Assembly: GCA_002011125.2 (NCBI GenBank)
Contig: MTMF02000009.1
Location: forward strand, 1,850,286 to 1,914,285
Source of the DNA: Candidatus Hydrothermarchaeum profundi
GTDB taxonomy: Archaea; Hydrothermarchaeota; Hydrothermarchaeia; Hydrothermarchaeales; Hydrothermarchaeaceae
Length of the DNA: 64,000 nucleotides
Direction: 5' to 3'
The position numbers and the translations under genes are program-made. A model generated the notes under the pieces. The model saw nothing but the letters and a program-made list of their open reading frames with translations, was not told where the DNA came from and did not search any database. Position 1 is the stretch's first letter, and each line of letters starts with the position of its first letter. Shown one piece after another: positions 24,924-33,113 of the stretch.

Positions 24924-25785
24924 AACCAAAAACCTACGATACGTTTACTCCGACGGAACAGAAGCCCTCAAAAACGTAAATTTCCAAGCCTACGAAAATG
25001 AGATAGTGGCTGTGGTAGGCGCTAATGGCGCGGGGAAGACTACTCTATTTAAGCATTTTAATGGACTCTTAAAACCAACTTCGGGTAAAGTCTTAATTAA
25101 TGGAGAGGAAATAAGAAAAGATAATCTTCTTCAAGTACGTAAGACGGTAGGACTAGTATTCCAAAACCCTGACGACCAGCTTTTTGCACCAACCGTAAAA
25201 CAAGATGTAGCATTTGGGCCGATGAATCTTGGGCTTCCAGAAGATGTCGTAACACATAGAGTTAGAGAGTCCCTAGAGCTAGTTGGGATGTCAGGATTCG
25301 AAGACAGGACACCTCATAACCTAAGTTTCGGCGAGAAGAAAAGGATTGCAATAGCAGGCGTCCTAGCGATGCAGCCCCGTGTTTTGGTGCTTGACGAGCC
25401 TACCTCAGGGTTAGATCCTCAAGGCGTGGTTAAGATCATAGAACTTCTTATAACACTCAAAAAATTAGATATTAGCAGTGTAGTAGCGACACACGATGTA
25501 GATATTGTCCCAATATTTGCCGATAGGGTTTATCTATTACACCACGGAGAAGTTGCCTTAGAGGGAACCCCGGAGGATATCTTTAATGAAAGCCTTATAG
25601 AGGAATCACATCTCAGACTCCCATATATAGCCCAACTTCTCAAGAACTTAAAAGAAGAAGGTTACGATATTGACCTCAAGCTAACTGTGTCTGAAGCGAC
25701 AGACGAGATTGTGAAATTATTGAGGGAGATAAATGGAACTTCTAGATCTAGAAAGAGAGGCATCGAGAGACAGCACGATTCATAG
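24910..25785 (+). CDS. nikO: ATPase subunit of the nickel/cobalt importer
   Basis: A 291-residue ABC ATPase of the CbiO/EcfA type. Walker A GANGAGKTT (about residues 36-44), Q-loop VFQNPDDQLF (about 84-93), signature LSFGEKKRIAIAG (about 139-151), Walker B VLVLDEPTSGLDP (about 159-171) and switch His in VATHDVD. The dimer drives the transporter. The QNPDDQLFAPTVKQDVAFGP segment is typical of ECF ATPases. Its 3' end overlaps the permease gene by 53 bases. Confidence 0.9.
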   Translation: MQIIETKNLRYVYSDGTEALKNVNFQAYENEIVAVVGANGAGKTTLFKHFNGLLKPTSGKVLINGEEIRKDNLLQVRKTVGLVFQNPDDQLFAPTVKQDVAFGPMNLGLPEDVVTHRVRESLELVGMSGFEDRTPHNLSFGEKKRIAIAGVLAMQPRVLVLDEPTSGLDPQGVVKIIELLITLKKLDISSVVATHDVDIVPIFADRVYLLHHGEVALEGTPEDIFNESLIEESHLRLPYIAQLLKNLKEEGYDIDLKLTVSEATDEIVKLLREINGTSRSRKRGIERQHDS

Positions 25786-26548
25786 AATAGATAGCAAAAT
25801 AAAAGTTATTTCGTTTCTTTTATTAGTTTTTTCTGCTGTATTTATTGGTAGAAGCATAAGCTCAGATTTCTTAAGCCGCATAATTAGTTTAGCCGTATTA
25901 GAGGCTTATCTGCTAGTGATCGTATCATTGGCAAGATTGGATAAATCTTTATTTCTGAAGAGAGTTCTAATGATACTTCCCTTTGGAGGAACAGTAGCGG
26001 TACTAAAACCTTTTGTTGAAGAAGGGGTTCCGATATATACTTTTCCTTTAGGGATTACTGTAACCTACGAAGGTATTAGTGAGGCTATTCTACTCTTATT
26101 TATAATGGTGGTATCAATCTCTTCTATAGTAGTCCTTTCATCTACAACTACAATCCAGGGATTAATAAATTCGATGAAAAAAATAGGATTCCCAAAAGAG
26201 CTAGCTCTCCTATTCGGTATGACATTAAGGTATATCTTCCTGTATGGTGAAACTCTTCAGAAAATTTTAGATGCCCAACGGTCAAGATGCTTTAGCATTA
26301 GAAATAGGAGAGTTAAACTTAGGTACATATTAGAACAATTAGGCTATACCGTAATGATGCTTTTTATAAGGTCTTATGAACACGGTCTAAAAATATACCA
26401 AAGCATGATAAGTAGGTGCTACACCTCTGATTCTACTCTTCTTTTAAGCCAAAGAGGGGTTACTTCTAAAGATATTTTATTCGCAATAGTCAATATCTCC
26501 GTGATCGGAAGTGCAATTTACATTAGCAGCTATGGAATCCCCCCATAA
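25733..26548 (+). CDS. nikQ: Transmembrane coupling subunit (NikQ/CbiQ)
   Basis: A 271-residue membrane protein of the EcfT/CbiQ family. The start STIHRIDSKIKVISFLLL matches the family's SxLHxxDPRxK entry, and the two coupling-helix motifs appear as AQRSRCFSI (about 182) and YQSMISRCYTSDS (about 226), variants of the usual A-R-G boxes. Last gene of the operon; a perfect short palindrome 51 bases downstream likely terminates it. The 53-base overlap with nikO is larger than usual but both reading frames are well conserved. Confidence 0.85.
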   Translation: MELLDLEREASRDSTIHRIDSKIKVISFLLLVFSAVFIGRSISSDFLSRIISLAVLEAYLLVIVSLARLDKSLFLKRVLMILPFGGTVAVLKPFVEEGVPIYTFPLGITVTYEGISEAILLLFIMVVSISSIVVLSSTTTIQGLINSMKKIGFPKELALLFGMTLRYIFLYGETLQKILDAQRSRCFSIRNRRVKLRYILEQLGYTVMMLFIRSYEHGLKIYQSMISRCYTSDSTLLLSQRGVTSKDILFAIVNISVIGSAIYISSYGIPP

Positions 26549-26598
26549 TATTAAGCAATCCGCTCTTTAGGATTATCGAAAGCCTATTTGATAAAAAT

Positions 26599-26616
26599 AA
26601 TTCCTCCCGAGGAATT
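26599..26616 (+). terminator. Palindromic terminator after the nickel/cobalt operon
   Basis: AATTCCTC, two C, GAGGAATT: a perfect 8-base-pair palindrome 51 bases after nikQ. A second hairpin, CTCTTA/TAAGAG, follows at 26645-26665. One or both probably end the operon transcript. Confidence 0.5.
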
Positions 26617-26696
26617 ACCAACACAGCACTTTTCATCTAAAAATCTCTTAACCATCAGCTAAGAGAGGCTTCCTTTATAAAAAGAAACTGATAAAA

Positions 26697-26757
26697 ACTA
26701 CTGGAGTGTCGATGGTGGTCCCGGATAGCATGGTGACGCCGGCACGGTGCTTAGTAG
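26697..26757 (-). ncRNA. GC-rich hairpin segment directly after a tRNA, candidate small RNA
   Basis: A GC-rich island in AT-rich DNA, closed by ACTACT (26697-26702) and AGTAGT (26753-26758). Inside, GTGTCG (26706-26711) pairs with CGGCAC (26740-26745) and GTCCC pairs with GGTGAC around a short loop. The outer stem takes in the discriminator base of the neighbouring tRNA. On the minus strand it follows the tRNA and is itself followed by TTTTTATC, so it may be a cotranscribed RNA or an elaborate terminator. No C/D or H/ACA boxes are seen. Strand is inferred. Confidence 0.35.
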
Positions 26758-26830
26758 TGGGCCCGAAGGGATTTGAACCCTCGACCACCCGGTTATGAGC
26801 CGGGCGCTCTAACCGCTAAGCTACGGGCCC
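26758..26830 (-). tRNA. tRNA with CAU anticodon (Ile2 likely, or Met)
   Basis: A 73-base cloverleaf: acceptor GGGCCCG/CGGGCCC with discriminator A, D arm GCTTAGCGGTTAGAGC, anticodon arm CCCGG-CTCATAA-CCGGG (anticodon CAU) and T arm GAGGG-TTCAAAT-CCCTT. No encoded CCA. The GGGCC acceptor with A73 is characteristic of isoleucine tRNAs, so this is probably the AUA-reading Ile2 whose C34 becomes agmatidine in archaea, rather than an elongator Met tRNA. No intron. Confidence 0.9.
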
Positions 26831-26924
26831 TTCTAACCTCAGATAAATTCATTCAAAAATAAATATATTTCGCCAGAATATTTTGATAAAATATTAATAT
26901 ATATTCTTTTATATATTATTGTTG

Positions 26925-27611
26925 ATGACTAAAGAAAAGGGGGGAGAGGAATTTTTTAAGATACTCTCGCATCCTATACGCTTGAGATTAATTGAATTAA
27001 TACATGAAAACATCCAGTTAAGTTATAGCGAGATCCTTAATACTCTTAAAATAGATGCAGGTCAACTAAATTTTCATCTTAAAAATATGAGAGAACTCTA
27101 TGTAAAATCCAAGGGATATTATATGCTAAACGAAAAAGGAGTGTTTGCATATTCTCTCATCAATAAAGTAAGAAAAATGGAGAGATTAAGAGAATTTAGG
27201 ATTTCCCTCAAAACTGCTCCGCTTTATAAGAGAGTTGTAGCCTCTCTCATCGACGCCGTGCTTTTCGTAGGTTCTCCAGTGACTGTGGTATTGCTTATAA
27301 GCCTACTTACACCGCCTAAAGCTCTTGATCCCATACTGCTAACAGTTTTCGCCATGCTTATAATGTTTTTATCCCTCCTAGTGCTGGCTCCTATGGAGGC
27401 TAGCACTGGGCAGACTATAGGAAAATACATCACTGGGATTAGAGTCGTAAAGGACAGCGGAAGGAAGATAGACTTGTCTGAGAGTACTATTAGAAATGTA
27501 GGGAAGATATATTTTCTACCACTAGATTTACTTTTGGGACTTATGGTTAGGCGGAAAGGTTATCTTAGATTTACATGTTTTATGACCAAATCAGTAGTAG
27601 TTGAAGTATAA
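26925..27611 (+). CDS. ArsR-like winged helix fused to an RDD membrane domain
   Basis: A 228-residue protein. Residues about 8-75 form an ArsR-type winged helix (FFKILSHPIRLRLIELIHEN, then DAGQLNFHLKNMRELY). From about 100 an RDD membrane domain follows (YKRVVASLIDAVLFVGSPVTV, then GQTIGKYITGIRVV and SESTIRNVGKIYFLPLDLL). A DNA-binding head on a membrane domain suggests a membrane-tethered regulator. ATG 26925 lies just after TTTTATATATTATTG, so the mRNA is probably leaderless. It sits directly upstream of mtbC, which may be coincidence. Confidence 0.7.
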   Translation: MTKEKGGEEFFKILSHPIRLRLIELIHENIQLSYSEILNTLKIDAGQLNFHLKNMRELYVKSKGYYMLNEKGVFAYSLINKVRKMERLREFRISLKTAPLYKRVVASLIDAVLFVGSPVTVVLLISLLTPPKALDPILLTVFAMLIMFLSLLVLAPMEASTGQTIGKYITGIRVVKDSGRKIDLSESTIRNVGKIYFLPLDLLLGLMVRRKGYLRFTCFMTKSVVVEV

Positions 27612-27719
27612 ATTGTGAAAATGAACCGGCAGTACTTACCCTCATCAAATGGAAGATTTTTTATAGCTATAAATTCCATAAAAGTAGTAAAACCAACAAA
27701 AGAGAGAGGTGGGTGAACT

Positions 27720-27761
27720 TTGAAATCCTGTAAAAATAGAAGGAGGGTTAAGTATGAGTAA
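27720..27761 (+). CDS. Candidate leader ORF overlapping the mtbC start
   Basis: TTG at 27720 follows GAGGTGGG with good spacing and opens a 13-codon ORF, MKSCKNRRRVKYE, whose TAA lies inside the mtbC start region (8-base overlap). The mtbC ribosome site GGAGGG is inside this ORF, so its translation could open or block that site. Similar short ORFs precede mttC and the CMD gene. No direct proof of translation. Confidence 0.3.
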   Translation: MKSCKNRRRVKYE

Positions 27762-28401
27762 AGAAGAGATTTTGAAGAAAGCAGCTGACGCTATTTTAAA
27801 ACAAGACGAGAAGGCTGCTGTTGAAGTTGCAAAGGAAGCGTTAGAAGCGGGTTTAGACCCTGTTGAAGTGATTGAAAAGGGATTTACAGAAGGTATCAGA
27901 GAAGTGGGGGACCTCTTCGATAGGGGTAAGCTTTTTCTCCCGCATGTAATGCTATCAGCAGACGCCATGAAAAAAGCCATCGCAGTTCTTGAGCCTGCTA
28001 TCGGCGAAGGTAAGGGAAAAGAAAAAGTGGGGACCGTCGTAATTGGAACCGTTGAAGGAGATATCCATGAAATCGGGAAAGGAATTGTTTCTATCATGCT
28101 TCAAGTGGCTGGATTCGAGGTCCATGACTTGGGTAGGGACGTGCCATTAAAAAAATTCATAGAAGCCGCAAAGGAAACAAACGCCAACATAGTCGGTGCC
28201 TCAGCTTTAATGACGACTTCCTTACCCGGGCAAAAAGAGCTAATAAATCTGTTGAAAGACGCAGGCATCAGAGATAAGGTTAAGATGATGGTAGGGGGTG
28301 CACCTGCCACTGAGAAATGGGCGCAGAAGATAGGGGCTGACGCCTACGCTGAGAATGCCACAGAGGCTGTGGCAAAGGCAAAAGAATTGGTAACATCATA
28401 A
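27754..28401 (+). CDS. mtbC: Dimethylamine corrinoid protein
   Basis: A 215-residue methyltransferase corrinoid protein. The helical cap domain (1-90: EEILKKAADAILKQDEKAAV, LFLPHVMLSADAM) is followed by a B12-binding Rossmann domain with GDIHEIGKGI (about 107-116, the DxHxxG motif whose His binds cobalt), GASALMTTSLPGQ (about 150) and VGGAPATEKW (about 179). It carries the methyl group from MtbB to the downstream acceptor and is kept reduced by RamA. Named from its place directly upstream of mtbB. AAGGAGGGTTAAGT precedes the ATG. Confidence 0.9.
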   Translation: MSKEEILKKAADAILKQDEKAAVEVAKEALEAGLDPVEVIEKGFTEGIREVGDLFDRGKLFLPHVMLSADAMKKAIAVLEPAIGEGKGKEKVGTVVIGTVEGDIHEIGKGIVSIMLQVAGFEVHDLGRDVPLKKFIEAAKETNANIVGASALMTTSLPGQKELINLLKDAGIRDKVKMMVGGAPATEKWAQKIGADAYAENATEAVAKAKELVTS

Positions 28402-28403
28402 GG

Positions 28404-28474
28404 CCTTCAACCCCCAATCGCCGGTTCGAATGGGTCAAAGGGCCTTTGATGAGAACCAGGGTATAGGTTGAAGG
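28404..28474 (+). promoter_or_regulatory. Nested hairpin between mtbC and mtbB
   Basis: Three nested inverted repeats form one long hairpin: CCTTCAAC (28404-28411) with GTTGAAGG (28467-28474), GGTTC (28423-28427) with GAACC (28453-28457), and the palindrome TCAAAGG-G-CCTTTGA (28435-28449). It starts right after the mtbC stop and ends 30 bases before the mtbB start, which has its own AGGAGGTGAAG site. It could stabilise processed transcripts or set the MtbC:MtbB ratio. The other two corrinoid/methyltransferase pairs have only 17- and 35-base gaps and no such structure. Confidence 0.55.
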
Positions 28475-28504
28475 AATATAAAAAAGGAATTAGGAGGTGA
28501 AGTT

Positions 28505-29911
28505 ATGGATTACCGTGTTAGAATTGGAGACGGCTCATTAAAATACCTCTCCAAGAAAGAGATAAAGGAAGACATTGAAGACGGAACCAAGGACGCTGCT
28601 GACCGCGGAGAAATACCAGAACTAACTGATGACGATAAAGAGAGGCTACTTGAAATAGTAACCGAGCCTAATAAGATCGTCAGCGTTTCACCGGGCGAAG
28701 AGGTAGTTATGACAAATGACGTAGGAACACTCACTATCCAAGGTGACCAAGGGAACAGCGGGGTAGGACTACCGCTAGATCGTATACAATGTATACTTAC
28801 TCAAGAGCGTGCTTTTGGATCTGACACAATGGAACTAGCCCACACCGATTACAGCTTCAAACCCGTTAAGCCCATCATAGCAATGGAACAACAAGCTCTC
28901 GAACAGGCAGAACTATTAACAGTGATACCAGTCTTCTATGGAGCAATGCCAAACCTTGGACAGTACTATGTTATAGACGGGCCTTTCCCAAATCCGAATG
29001 ATCTATATAGAGATCTGAAAATAAAAGAAGCTCGCGAGAGCCAGGAGGAATGCGCTGAGCATGCCTCGAACAATATGAGTTGGATAGGTCAAAGACTTTG
29101 GGAGGTAGGATGCGAAGGACTAAACTTCGATACTACCGCCGCAGCCGGAGATACCGACTTCTATGCTACTCTGACAGCTACTGAAGAGTTAAAGAAGACT
29201 ACCTCTGAAATGTGCATAGAAATGGGCATGGCCGCAGAATACGTGCTCGGGATGCATGGGGAGCTAAAATATGGTGGCGAGCTTCTAGCAGGCCTGTATC
29301 CACATCAGCAAGTAAAAGTCGCAGAAAAAGCAGGAGTAGATATATTTGGTCCAGTAGTGAATACCAATACTAGCAAGTCTTTTCCATGGAATATTGCAAG
29401 AGCGCTTACTTTCGTGAAGGAATGCGTAAAACAGTCCAATATACCCATACATGTCAACATGGGAATGGGCGTAGGCGGAATCCCCATGTACGAGACGCCG
29501 CCAGTAGATGCCGTTACAAGGGCTTCTAAGGCAATGGTTCAGATTGCCCACGTCGACGGTATATAGATGGGAGTCGGCGACCCGGTGGGCATGCCTATAA
29601 GCCATATAATGGCATCTGGCATGGGCGGACTTAGAACAGCGGGAGACCTAGTTGCTAGAATGCAGATGAGCAAAAAAATGAGGATTAATGAAGCCAAGGA
29701 GTATGTAGCGAAAAAGCTAAACTTAACTCCAAGCGAGCTCTCAGACGAGTATGTCATGAGAGAAGTGAGAGAAGAGCTGGATATAGGGATTATAACACCA
29801 GTACCGGGAGCAGCGAAAGGGATAGAAGCTAAAGTCAGGATCGCTGAGCTACTGGATATAACTATAAATCCGGTAGAGAGACTAAAAAATAAAGAAAAAT
29901 TCAAAAGCTAA
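28505..29911 (+). CDS. mtbB: Dimethylamine methyltransferase with in-frame amber (pyrrolysine) codon
   Basis: A 468-residue enzyme read through TAG at 29564-29566 (codon 354; M. barkeri MtbB has Pyl at 356). Matching segments: [90 protein letters not shown] before the amber, and [21 protein letters not shown] and [17 protein letters not shown] after it. It moves one methyl from dimethylamine to MtbC. Pyrrolysine binds the amine in the barrel. Without readthrough the product would lack about 114 conserved residues. Two hairpin terminators follow. Confidence 0.95.
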
Positions 29912-29974
29912 GTAACCCTCCGGCCAGTAGCTGGCTATGGGTTACTTTATATCCCCCCAAGCTCTTTGGGGGGA
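29912..29974 (+). terminator. Tandem hairpin terminators after mtbB
   Basis: GTAACCC (29912-29918) pairs with GGGTTAC (29939-29945), followed by TTTATAT; directly after, ATCCCCCCAA pairs with TTTGGGGGGAT (29951-29974), followed by a T-rich tract. Two strong stems in a row point to firm transcription termination of a highly expressed operon. Confidence 0.7.
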
Positions 29975-30060
29975 TTTATTTTCTCTTTGTGTTAAACAAC
30001 TTTTCCAAGCCATATCACTTTCTAAATTTAATGATGTTATAGAGATTTTATATAACCAGT

Positions 30061-30957
30061 ATGTTAGAACTCTACGATAAAGTAAGGAAGGAAATTGTAG
30101 GCAGAGATCGAGAGCTTTTAAGAATTTTATCTGCTTTAGAAGCCAAAAAACATTTGTTACTTGAGGGACCGCCAGGTACCTCAAAGTCAACCATCTTGAG
30201 GACTATAACTAGGCTGTCTAATATCCCTTTTTATCTTTTAGAGGGTAATATCGATTTAACTCCAGCAAAGCTGGTTGGTCACTTTAATCCAGCAGAAGTT
30301 ATATCTGATAATTATAAACCGGAATACTTCAATAAAGGCCCCTTAACAAAAGCCATGGAAGAGGGCGGATTCCTTTATATTGAAGAATTTAATCGAATGC
30401 CGGCAGATGCTACAAATGTGCTATTAGTAGCTATGGAAGAAGGAGAGATAAATATTCCCAGATACGGTAAAGTAGTAGCCAAACCAGGTTTTACCGTGAT
30501 ATGCGCTCAAAACCCTCTTGACGATGTAGGTACTCTTCGTGTGAGCAGAGCATTTCTAGATAGAGTATGCAGAATAAAGCTTGACTATCAATCCGAAGAA
30601 GAAGAAATTAAAATCGTAGAAGAGAGAACAGGAACAAAAAATAAAGACTTAATTAAATTAGCGGTTAAACTGGCAAGAGAAACTAGAGACCATCCCGATT
30701 TGAAATTAGGAGTCTCTATTAGAGGACCTATTGATATGGTTCAAATAGCCGAAAAGATGCTTAGGCTTGATTTAGATGAAAGGGAAGCTCTTTTAGACTC
30801 GATGATGCTGGCTTTCAGCGGAAAAGTATGGCTTGATGAGCTTTCTGAAAAATCTCAAGAAGAGGTCCTAGAAGAAATATTTAATCAAATATATACTCCC
30901 ACGGGCGCTACTAAAAAAAAAGTAAGCCTGGAACTAATAAGAAAGGAGAAGAACTAA
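30061..30957 (+). CDS. MoxR-family AAA+ ATPase
   Basis: A 298-residue AAA+ protein: Walker A EGPPGTSKST (about 37-46), GNIDLTPAKLVGHFNP (about 62-77, typical MoxR insert), Walker B FLYIEEFNRMP (about 104-114), sensor CAQNPLDDVGTLRVSRAFLDRV (about 151-172). The usual lysine of GxGKT is serine-shifted to TSKST, keeping Lys. MoxR ATPases work with VWA proteins as metal- or cofactor-insertion chaperones, and a VWA gene follows directly. The RamA and DUF2284 genes are close by, so a role in maturing methylamine enzymes can be imagined but is not shown. Confidence 0.85.
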   Translation: MLELYDKVRKEIVGRDRELLRILSALEAKKHLLLEGPPGTSKSTILRTITRLSNIPFYLLEGNIDLTPAKLVGHFNPAEVISDNYKPEYFNKGPLTKAMEEGGFLYIEEFNRMPADATNVLLVAMEEGEINIPRYGKVVAKPGFTVICAQNPLDDVGTLRVSRAFLDRVCRIKLDYQSEEEEIKIVEERTGTKNKDLIKLAVKLARETRDHPDLKLGVSIRGPIDMVQIAEKMLRLDLDEREALLDSMMLAFSGKVWLDELSEKSQEEVLEEIFNQIYTPTGATKKKVSLELIRKEKN

Positions 30958-31844
30958 CGCAACTTGAATCTGATGATAGCGAAGAAAAACCAAGCATCGA
31001 TATAGAAAAAGAATTCGAAAAATCCCCATATCATCTCGCGAAATACTTCAATGCTAATCCTGAAGAACTAGCGAAGGTATTCAGTTCTAAGAAAGCTCTT
31101 AAGATATATGGCGATATTTCCAGCATGCTTAAACCTGAAACAAAAGAAATAGCAAAGAAGTATATTAGGAGGCTCATTATAAAACTTGGAGTATCGCTGG
31201 CCAATCCAGGATATCAGCGAGATAAGATTGTTCCCTTGAATGATATAACACTATCAGACGATATCGAGATAGATAGAACAATCGAGAAAATTATACAGGC
31301 CCCGGAACTTCCCTTAGAGGATAACATCACCGTTTTAGGCAGAAAGAAGAAGAAACAAGATATCGTGCTAATGTTAGATAGGAGCTTTTCTATGAAGGGG
31401 ATCAAAACCGTCTTGTCAGCTATAACTGCCTCTGCGATTTCTTTACATTTTAAGGGGAATGTATCTGTCCTATTTTTTAACGATAAATCAAAATTCATTA
31501 AAAAAAGAAACCAAAAGATGGTTTTAGATTCTATAGTAGATAAGATTCTCGATTTAGATGTAGAAGGAGGAACAAATATAAGGAAAGCCCTTGAAATGGG
31601 CCTACAAGAAATATCATCCTCAGACAAAAAAAGAGGACTACTTCTTACAGATGGTAACTGGACGGTAGGAGCTAATCCCTTAAGTGTGGCACAGAAGTAT
31701 GATAAGCTAGACGTAATCTGCTTCCCACCAGCTAATAGTGAGAAATCCAAGCTTTTAGCATTAAAAGGAAACGGAACCCTAGAATATGTTGAAAGGGAAG
31801 AGGATATTTTCAGAGCAATATTAAGCTGCCTACGGCTAAACTAG
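30957..31844 (+). CDS. VWA-domain partner of MoxR with unusual start
   Basis: The VWA domain (IVLMLDRSFSMKGIKT, a MIDAS D-x-S-x-S; GGTNIRKALEMG; LLTDGNWTVG) is clear. An in-frame coding stretch runs upstream without ATG, GTG or TTG back to 30915. The first ATG, at 31125, would leave that stretch untranslated. The MoxR stop overlaps an ACG as TAACG at 30955-30959, just where TAATG is expected, 8 bases after AGGAG; I take ACG as a possible start (about 295 residues). Alternatives are start at 31125 (239 residues) or a -1 slip on the nine-A run at 30913-30921, fusing MoxR and VWA. Ends in TAG. Confidence 0.7.
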   Translation, partial: TQLESDDSEEKPSIDIEKEFEKSPYHLAKYFNANPEELAKVFSSKKALKIYGDISSMLKPETKEIAKKYIRRLIIKLGVSLANPGYQRDKIVPLNDITLSDDIEIDRTIEKIIQAPELPLEDNITVLGRKKKKQDIVLMLDRSFSMKGIKTVLSAITASAISLHFKGNVSVLFFNDKSKFIKKRNQKMVLDSIVDKILDLDVEGGTNIRKALEMGLQEISSSDKKRGLLLTDGNWTVGANPLSVAQKYDKLDVICFPPANSEKSKLLALKGNGTLEYVEREEDIFRAILSCLRLN

Positions 31845-32425
31845 TTTTTCATATTATATCCGATGAGCAGAGTACCGTCCTTGCTTTTCTCGCAACCCAG
31901 TAAACGCTTCAAGTATTCATCAGAAGGTGTACAAGGGCTACCTGATACTATATCTTCAAGCTCTTCAAATTCCTGGAGCTCTGGAAAAGGAAGAGGCGGC
32001 ATAAGAAAATAAGGCTTTCCTTTTGGAAGTTTATTCTTATACAGTACAAAGTCAGGACCCATAAAAATAACATCTTTCCTTTTTTTCATTTCTTCCAGCT
32101 TTTTGGATCCAACCCATTCTCCAAGAATCTCCCCATCTTCGTCAACCATTACCACCCACGGGCGGGAGGGTTCCCTAAATGTTTTATCAAATAATATCAC
32201 CCATGTCTCGTCCCTTGATAAAGCCTCGAAAGTACCCTCGTTTAAAAAGTCCATCATGCCTTGTACCGCCCCTCTCTCCTGTGCTTTCTTCTCAAGCCTC
32301 AAAATCTCCTCTTTTTCATCCTGGGTAAGAAGTCTTACATCCAGTACTCCTTTAAGGTTCCTAAGCCTAAACATTATCCTTTCGTGGAGGTCTTTTGTTA
32401 CTCCACTAGTACTAGGCCGTTCCAT
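31841..32425 (-). CDS. Hypothetical soluble protein
   Basis: A 194-residue protein without membrane segments, rich in Glu and Lys, with VVMVDEDGEILGEWVGSKK near the middle and a Cys pair near the C-terminus (GSPCTPSDEYL, LLGCEKS). Family not recognised. Its start lies inside the end of the DUF2284 gene (28-base overlap), so the two are an operon. It shares the tetranucleotide CTAG with the convergent VWA gene: both end in TAG there. Confidence 0.45.
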   Translation of the reverse strand: MERPSTSGVTKDLHERIMFRLRNLKGVLDVRLLTQDEKEEILRLEKKAQERGAVQGMMDFLNEGTFEALSRDETWVILFDKTFREPSRPWVVMVDEDGEILGEWVGSKKLEEMKKRKDVIFMGPDFVLYKNKLPKGKPYFLMPPLPFPELQEFEELEDIVSGSPCTPSDEYLKRLLGCEKSKDGTLLIGYNMKN

Positions 32426-32994
32426 CTTACATTCTCCTGCGAAGATAATCCTAATGGCATGCCTATGTTTTTACAGGTCCTATAAACATCTATCCCTACA
32501 CCTTCTAACGAGGGTCTGGCCTTAAAAGGTTGATGACATAACTCCCCTTTTTTAGGGTCAGCGCACTCCTCGCAAAGCTTACAATTACCGCCAATCAGTC
32601 CCGTAGCAAGATAGTAGCCCAGCTTAAAAGCTTCTCTTTCGACTGCATTAACTATCTCATGCAACTTAAGCTCATACTTCTCATAAACCTCTTTCTCAAG
32701 TTTATCCACAAGATTTTTAGAAATAGGCTCATTTGACTTATCTAAAGAATCAACGTTCTCCATCTCAAGCTGAATGAATATTGCCTTTTTATACTTTGAT
32801 AAAATCTTCCTAAATTCATCAAATGGTATGGAATTAGGAGGACAGAAATAATATCTATTATATCCATCGCATGGGGGTACCTGACACTTTAATAAAACCC
32901 GCCTATCCATTACTATCGATCCCACATCAATAATCTTCGCCCTAGTAGCCCCTTCCCTTAGACTAACCTCTACGAGCTTCTCAAGCTTATTCAT
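32398..32994 (-). CDS. DUF2284 predicted metal-binding protein
   Basis: A 198-residue cysteine-rich protein. Segments CQVPPCDGYNRYYFCPPNS (about 38-56), GGNCKLCEECADPKKGELCHQP (about 131-152, split for length in the family) and the ending GIDVYRTCKNIGMPL match the DUF2284 family, thought to bind iron-sulfur clusters or other metals. The ATG at 32992-32994 follows AGGTGGGATTC; longer reading to 33075 overlaps the promoter of ramA. DUF2284 proteins are frequent in methylotrophic and methanogenic archaea and acetogens. Confidence 0.78.
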   Translation of the reverse strand: MNKLEKLVEVSLREGATRAKIIDVGSIVMDRRVLLKCQVPPCDGYNRYYFCPPNSIPFDEFRKILSKYKKAIFIQLEMENVDSLDKSNEPISKNLVDKLEKEVYEKYELKLHEIVNAVEREAFKLGYYLATGLIGGNCKLCEECADPKKGELCHQPFKARPSLEGVGIDVYRTCKNIGMPLGLSSQENVRWNGLVLVE

Positions 32995-33113
32995 TGAATC
33001 CCACCTAAATATTATTTTCCGAGTCCTACTACTCAGATAAACATTAACAAGCCTAAAAAAATTTTCTAGAAACAATTTTATTTTTCGAAGGCAATATTCG
33101 ATGCTGATAGTTT

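Noticed and set aside
28421-28430. GGTTCGAAT as the T-arm of a tRNA between mtbC and mtbB
   Set aside because: No acceptor, D or anticodon arm can be built around it; it belongs to the nested hairpin.
29564-29566. TAG as a true stop producing two genes
   Set aside because: Conserved MtbB sequence continues in frame on both sides with no ribosome site for the second part. The same applies at 35587 and 49567.
27754-29911. First reading of this pair as monomethylamine genes mtmCB
   Set aside because: The amber lies at codon 354 and the sequence matches MtbB (Pyl 356); the MtmB pattern with amber at codon 202 is at 34813-36192.
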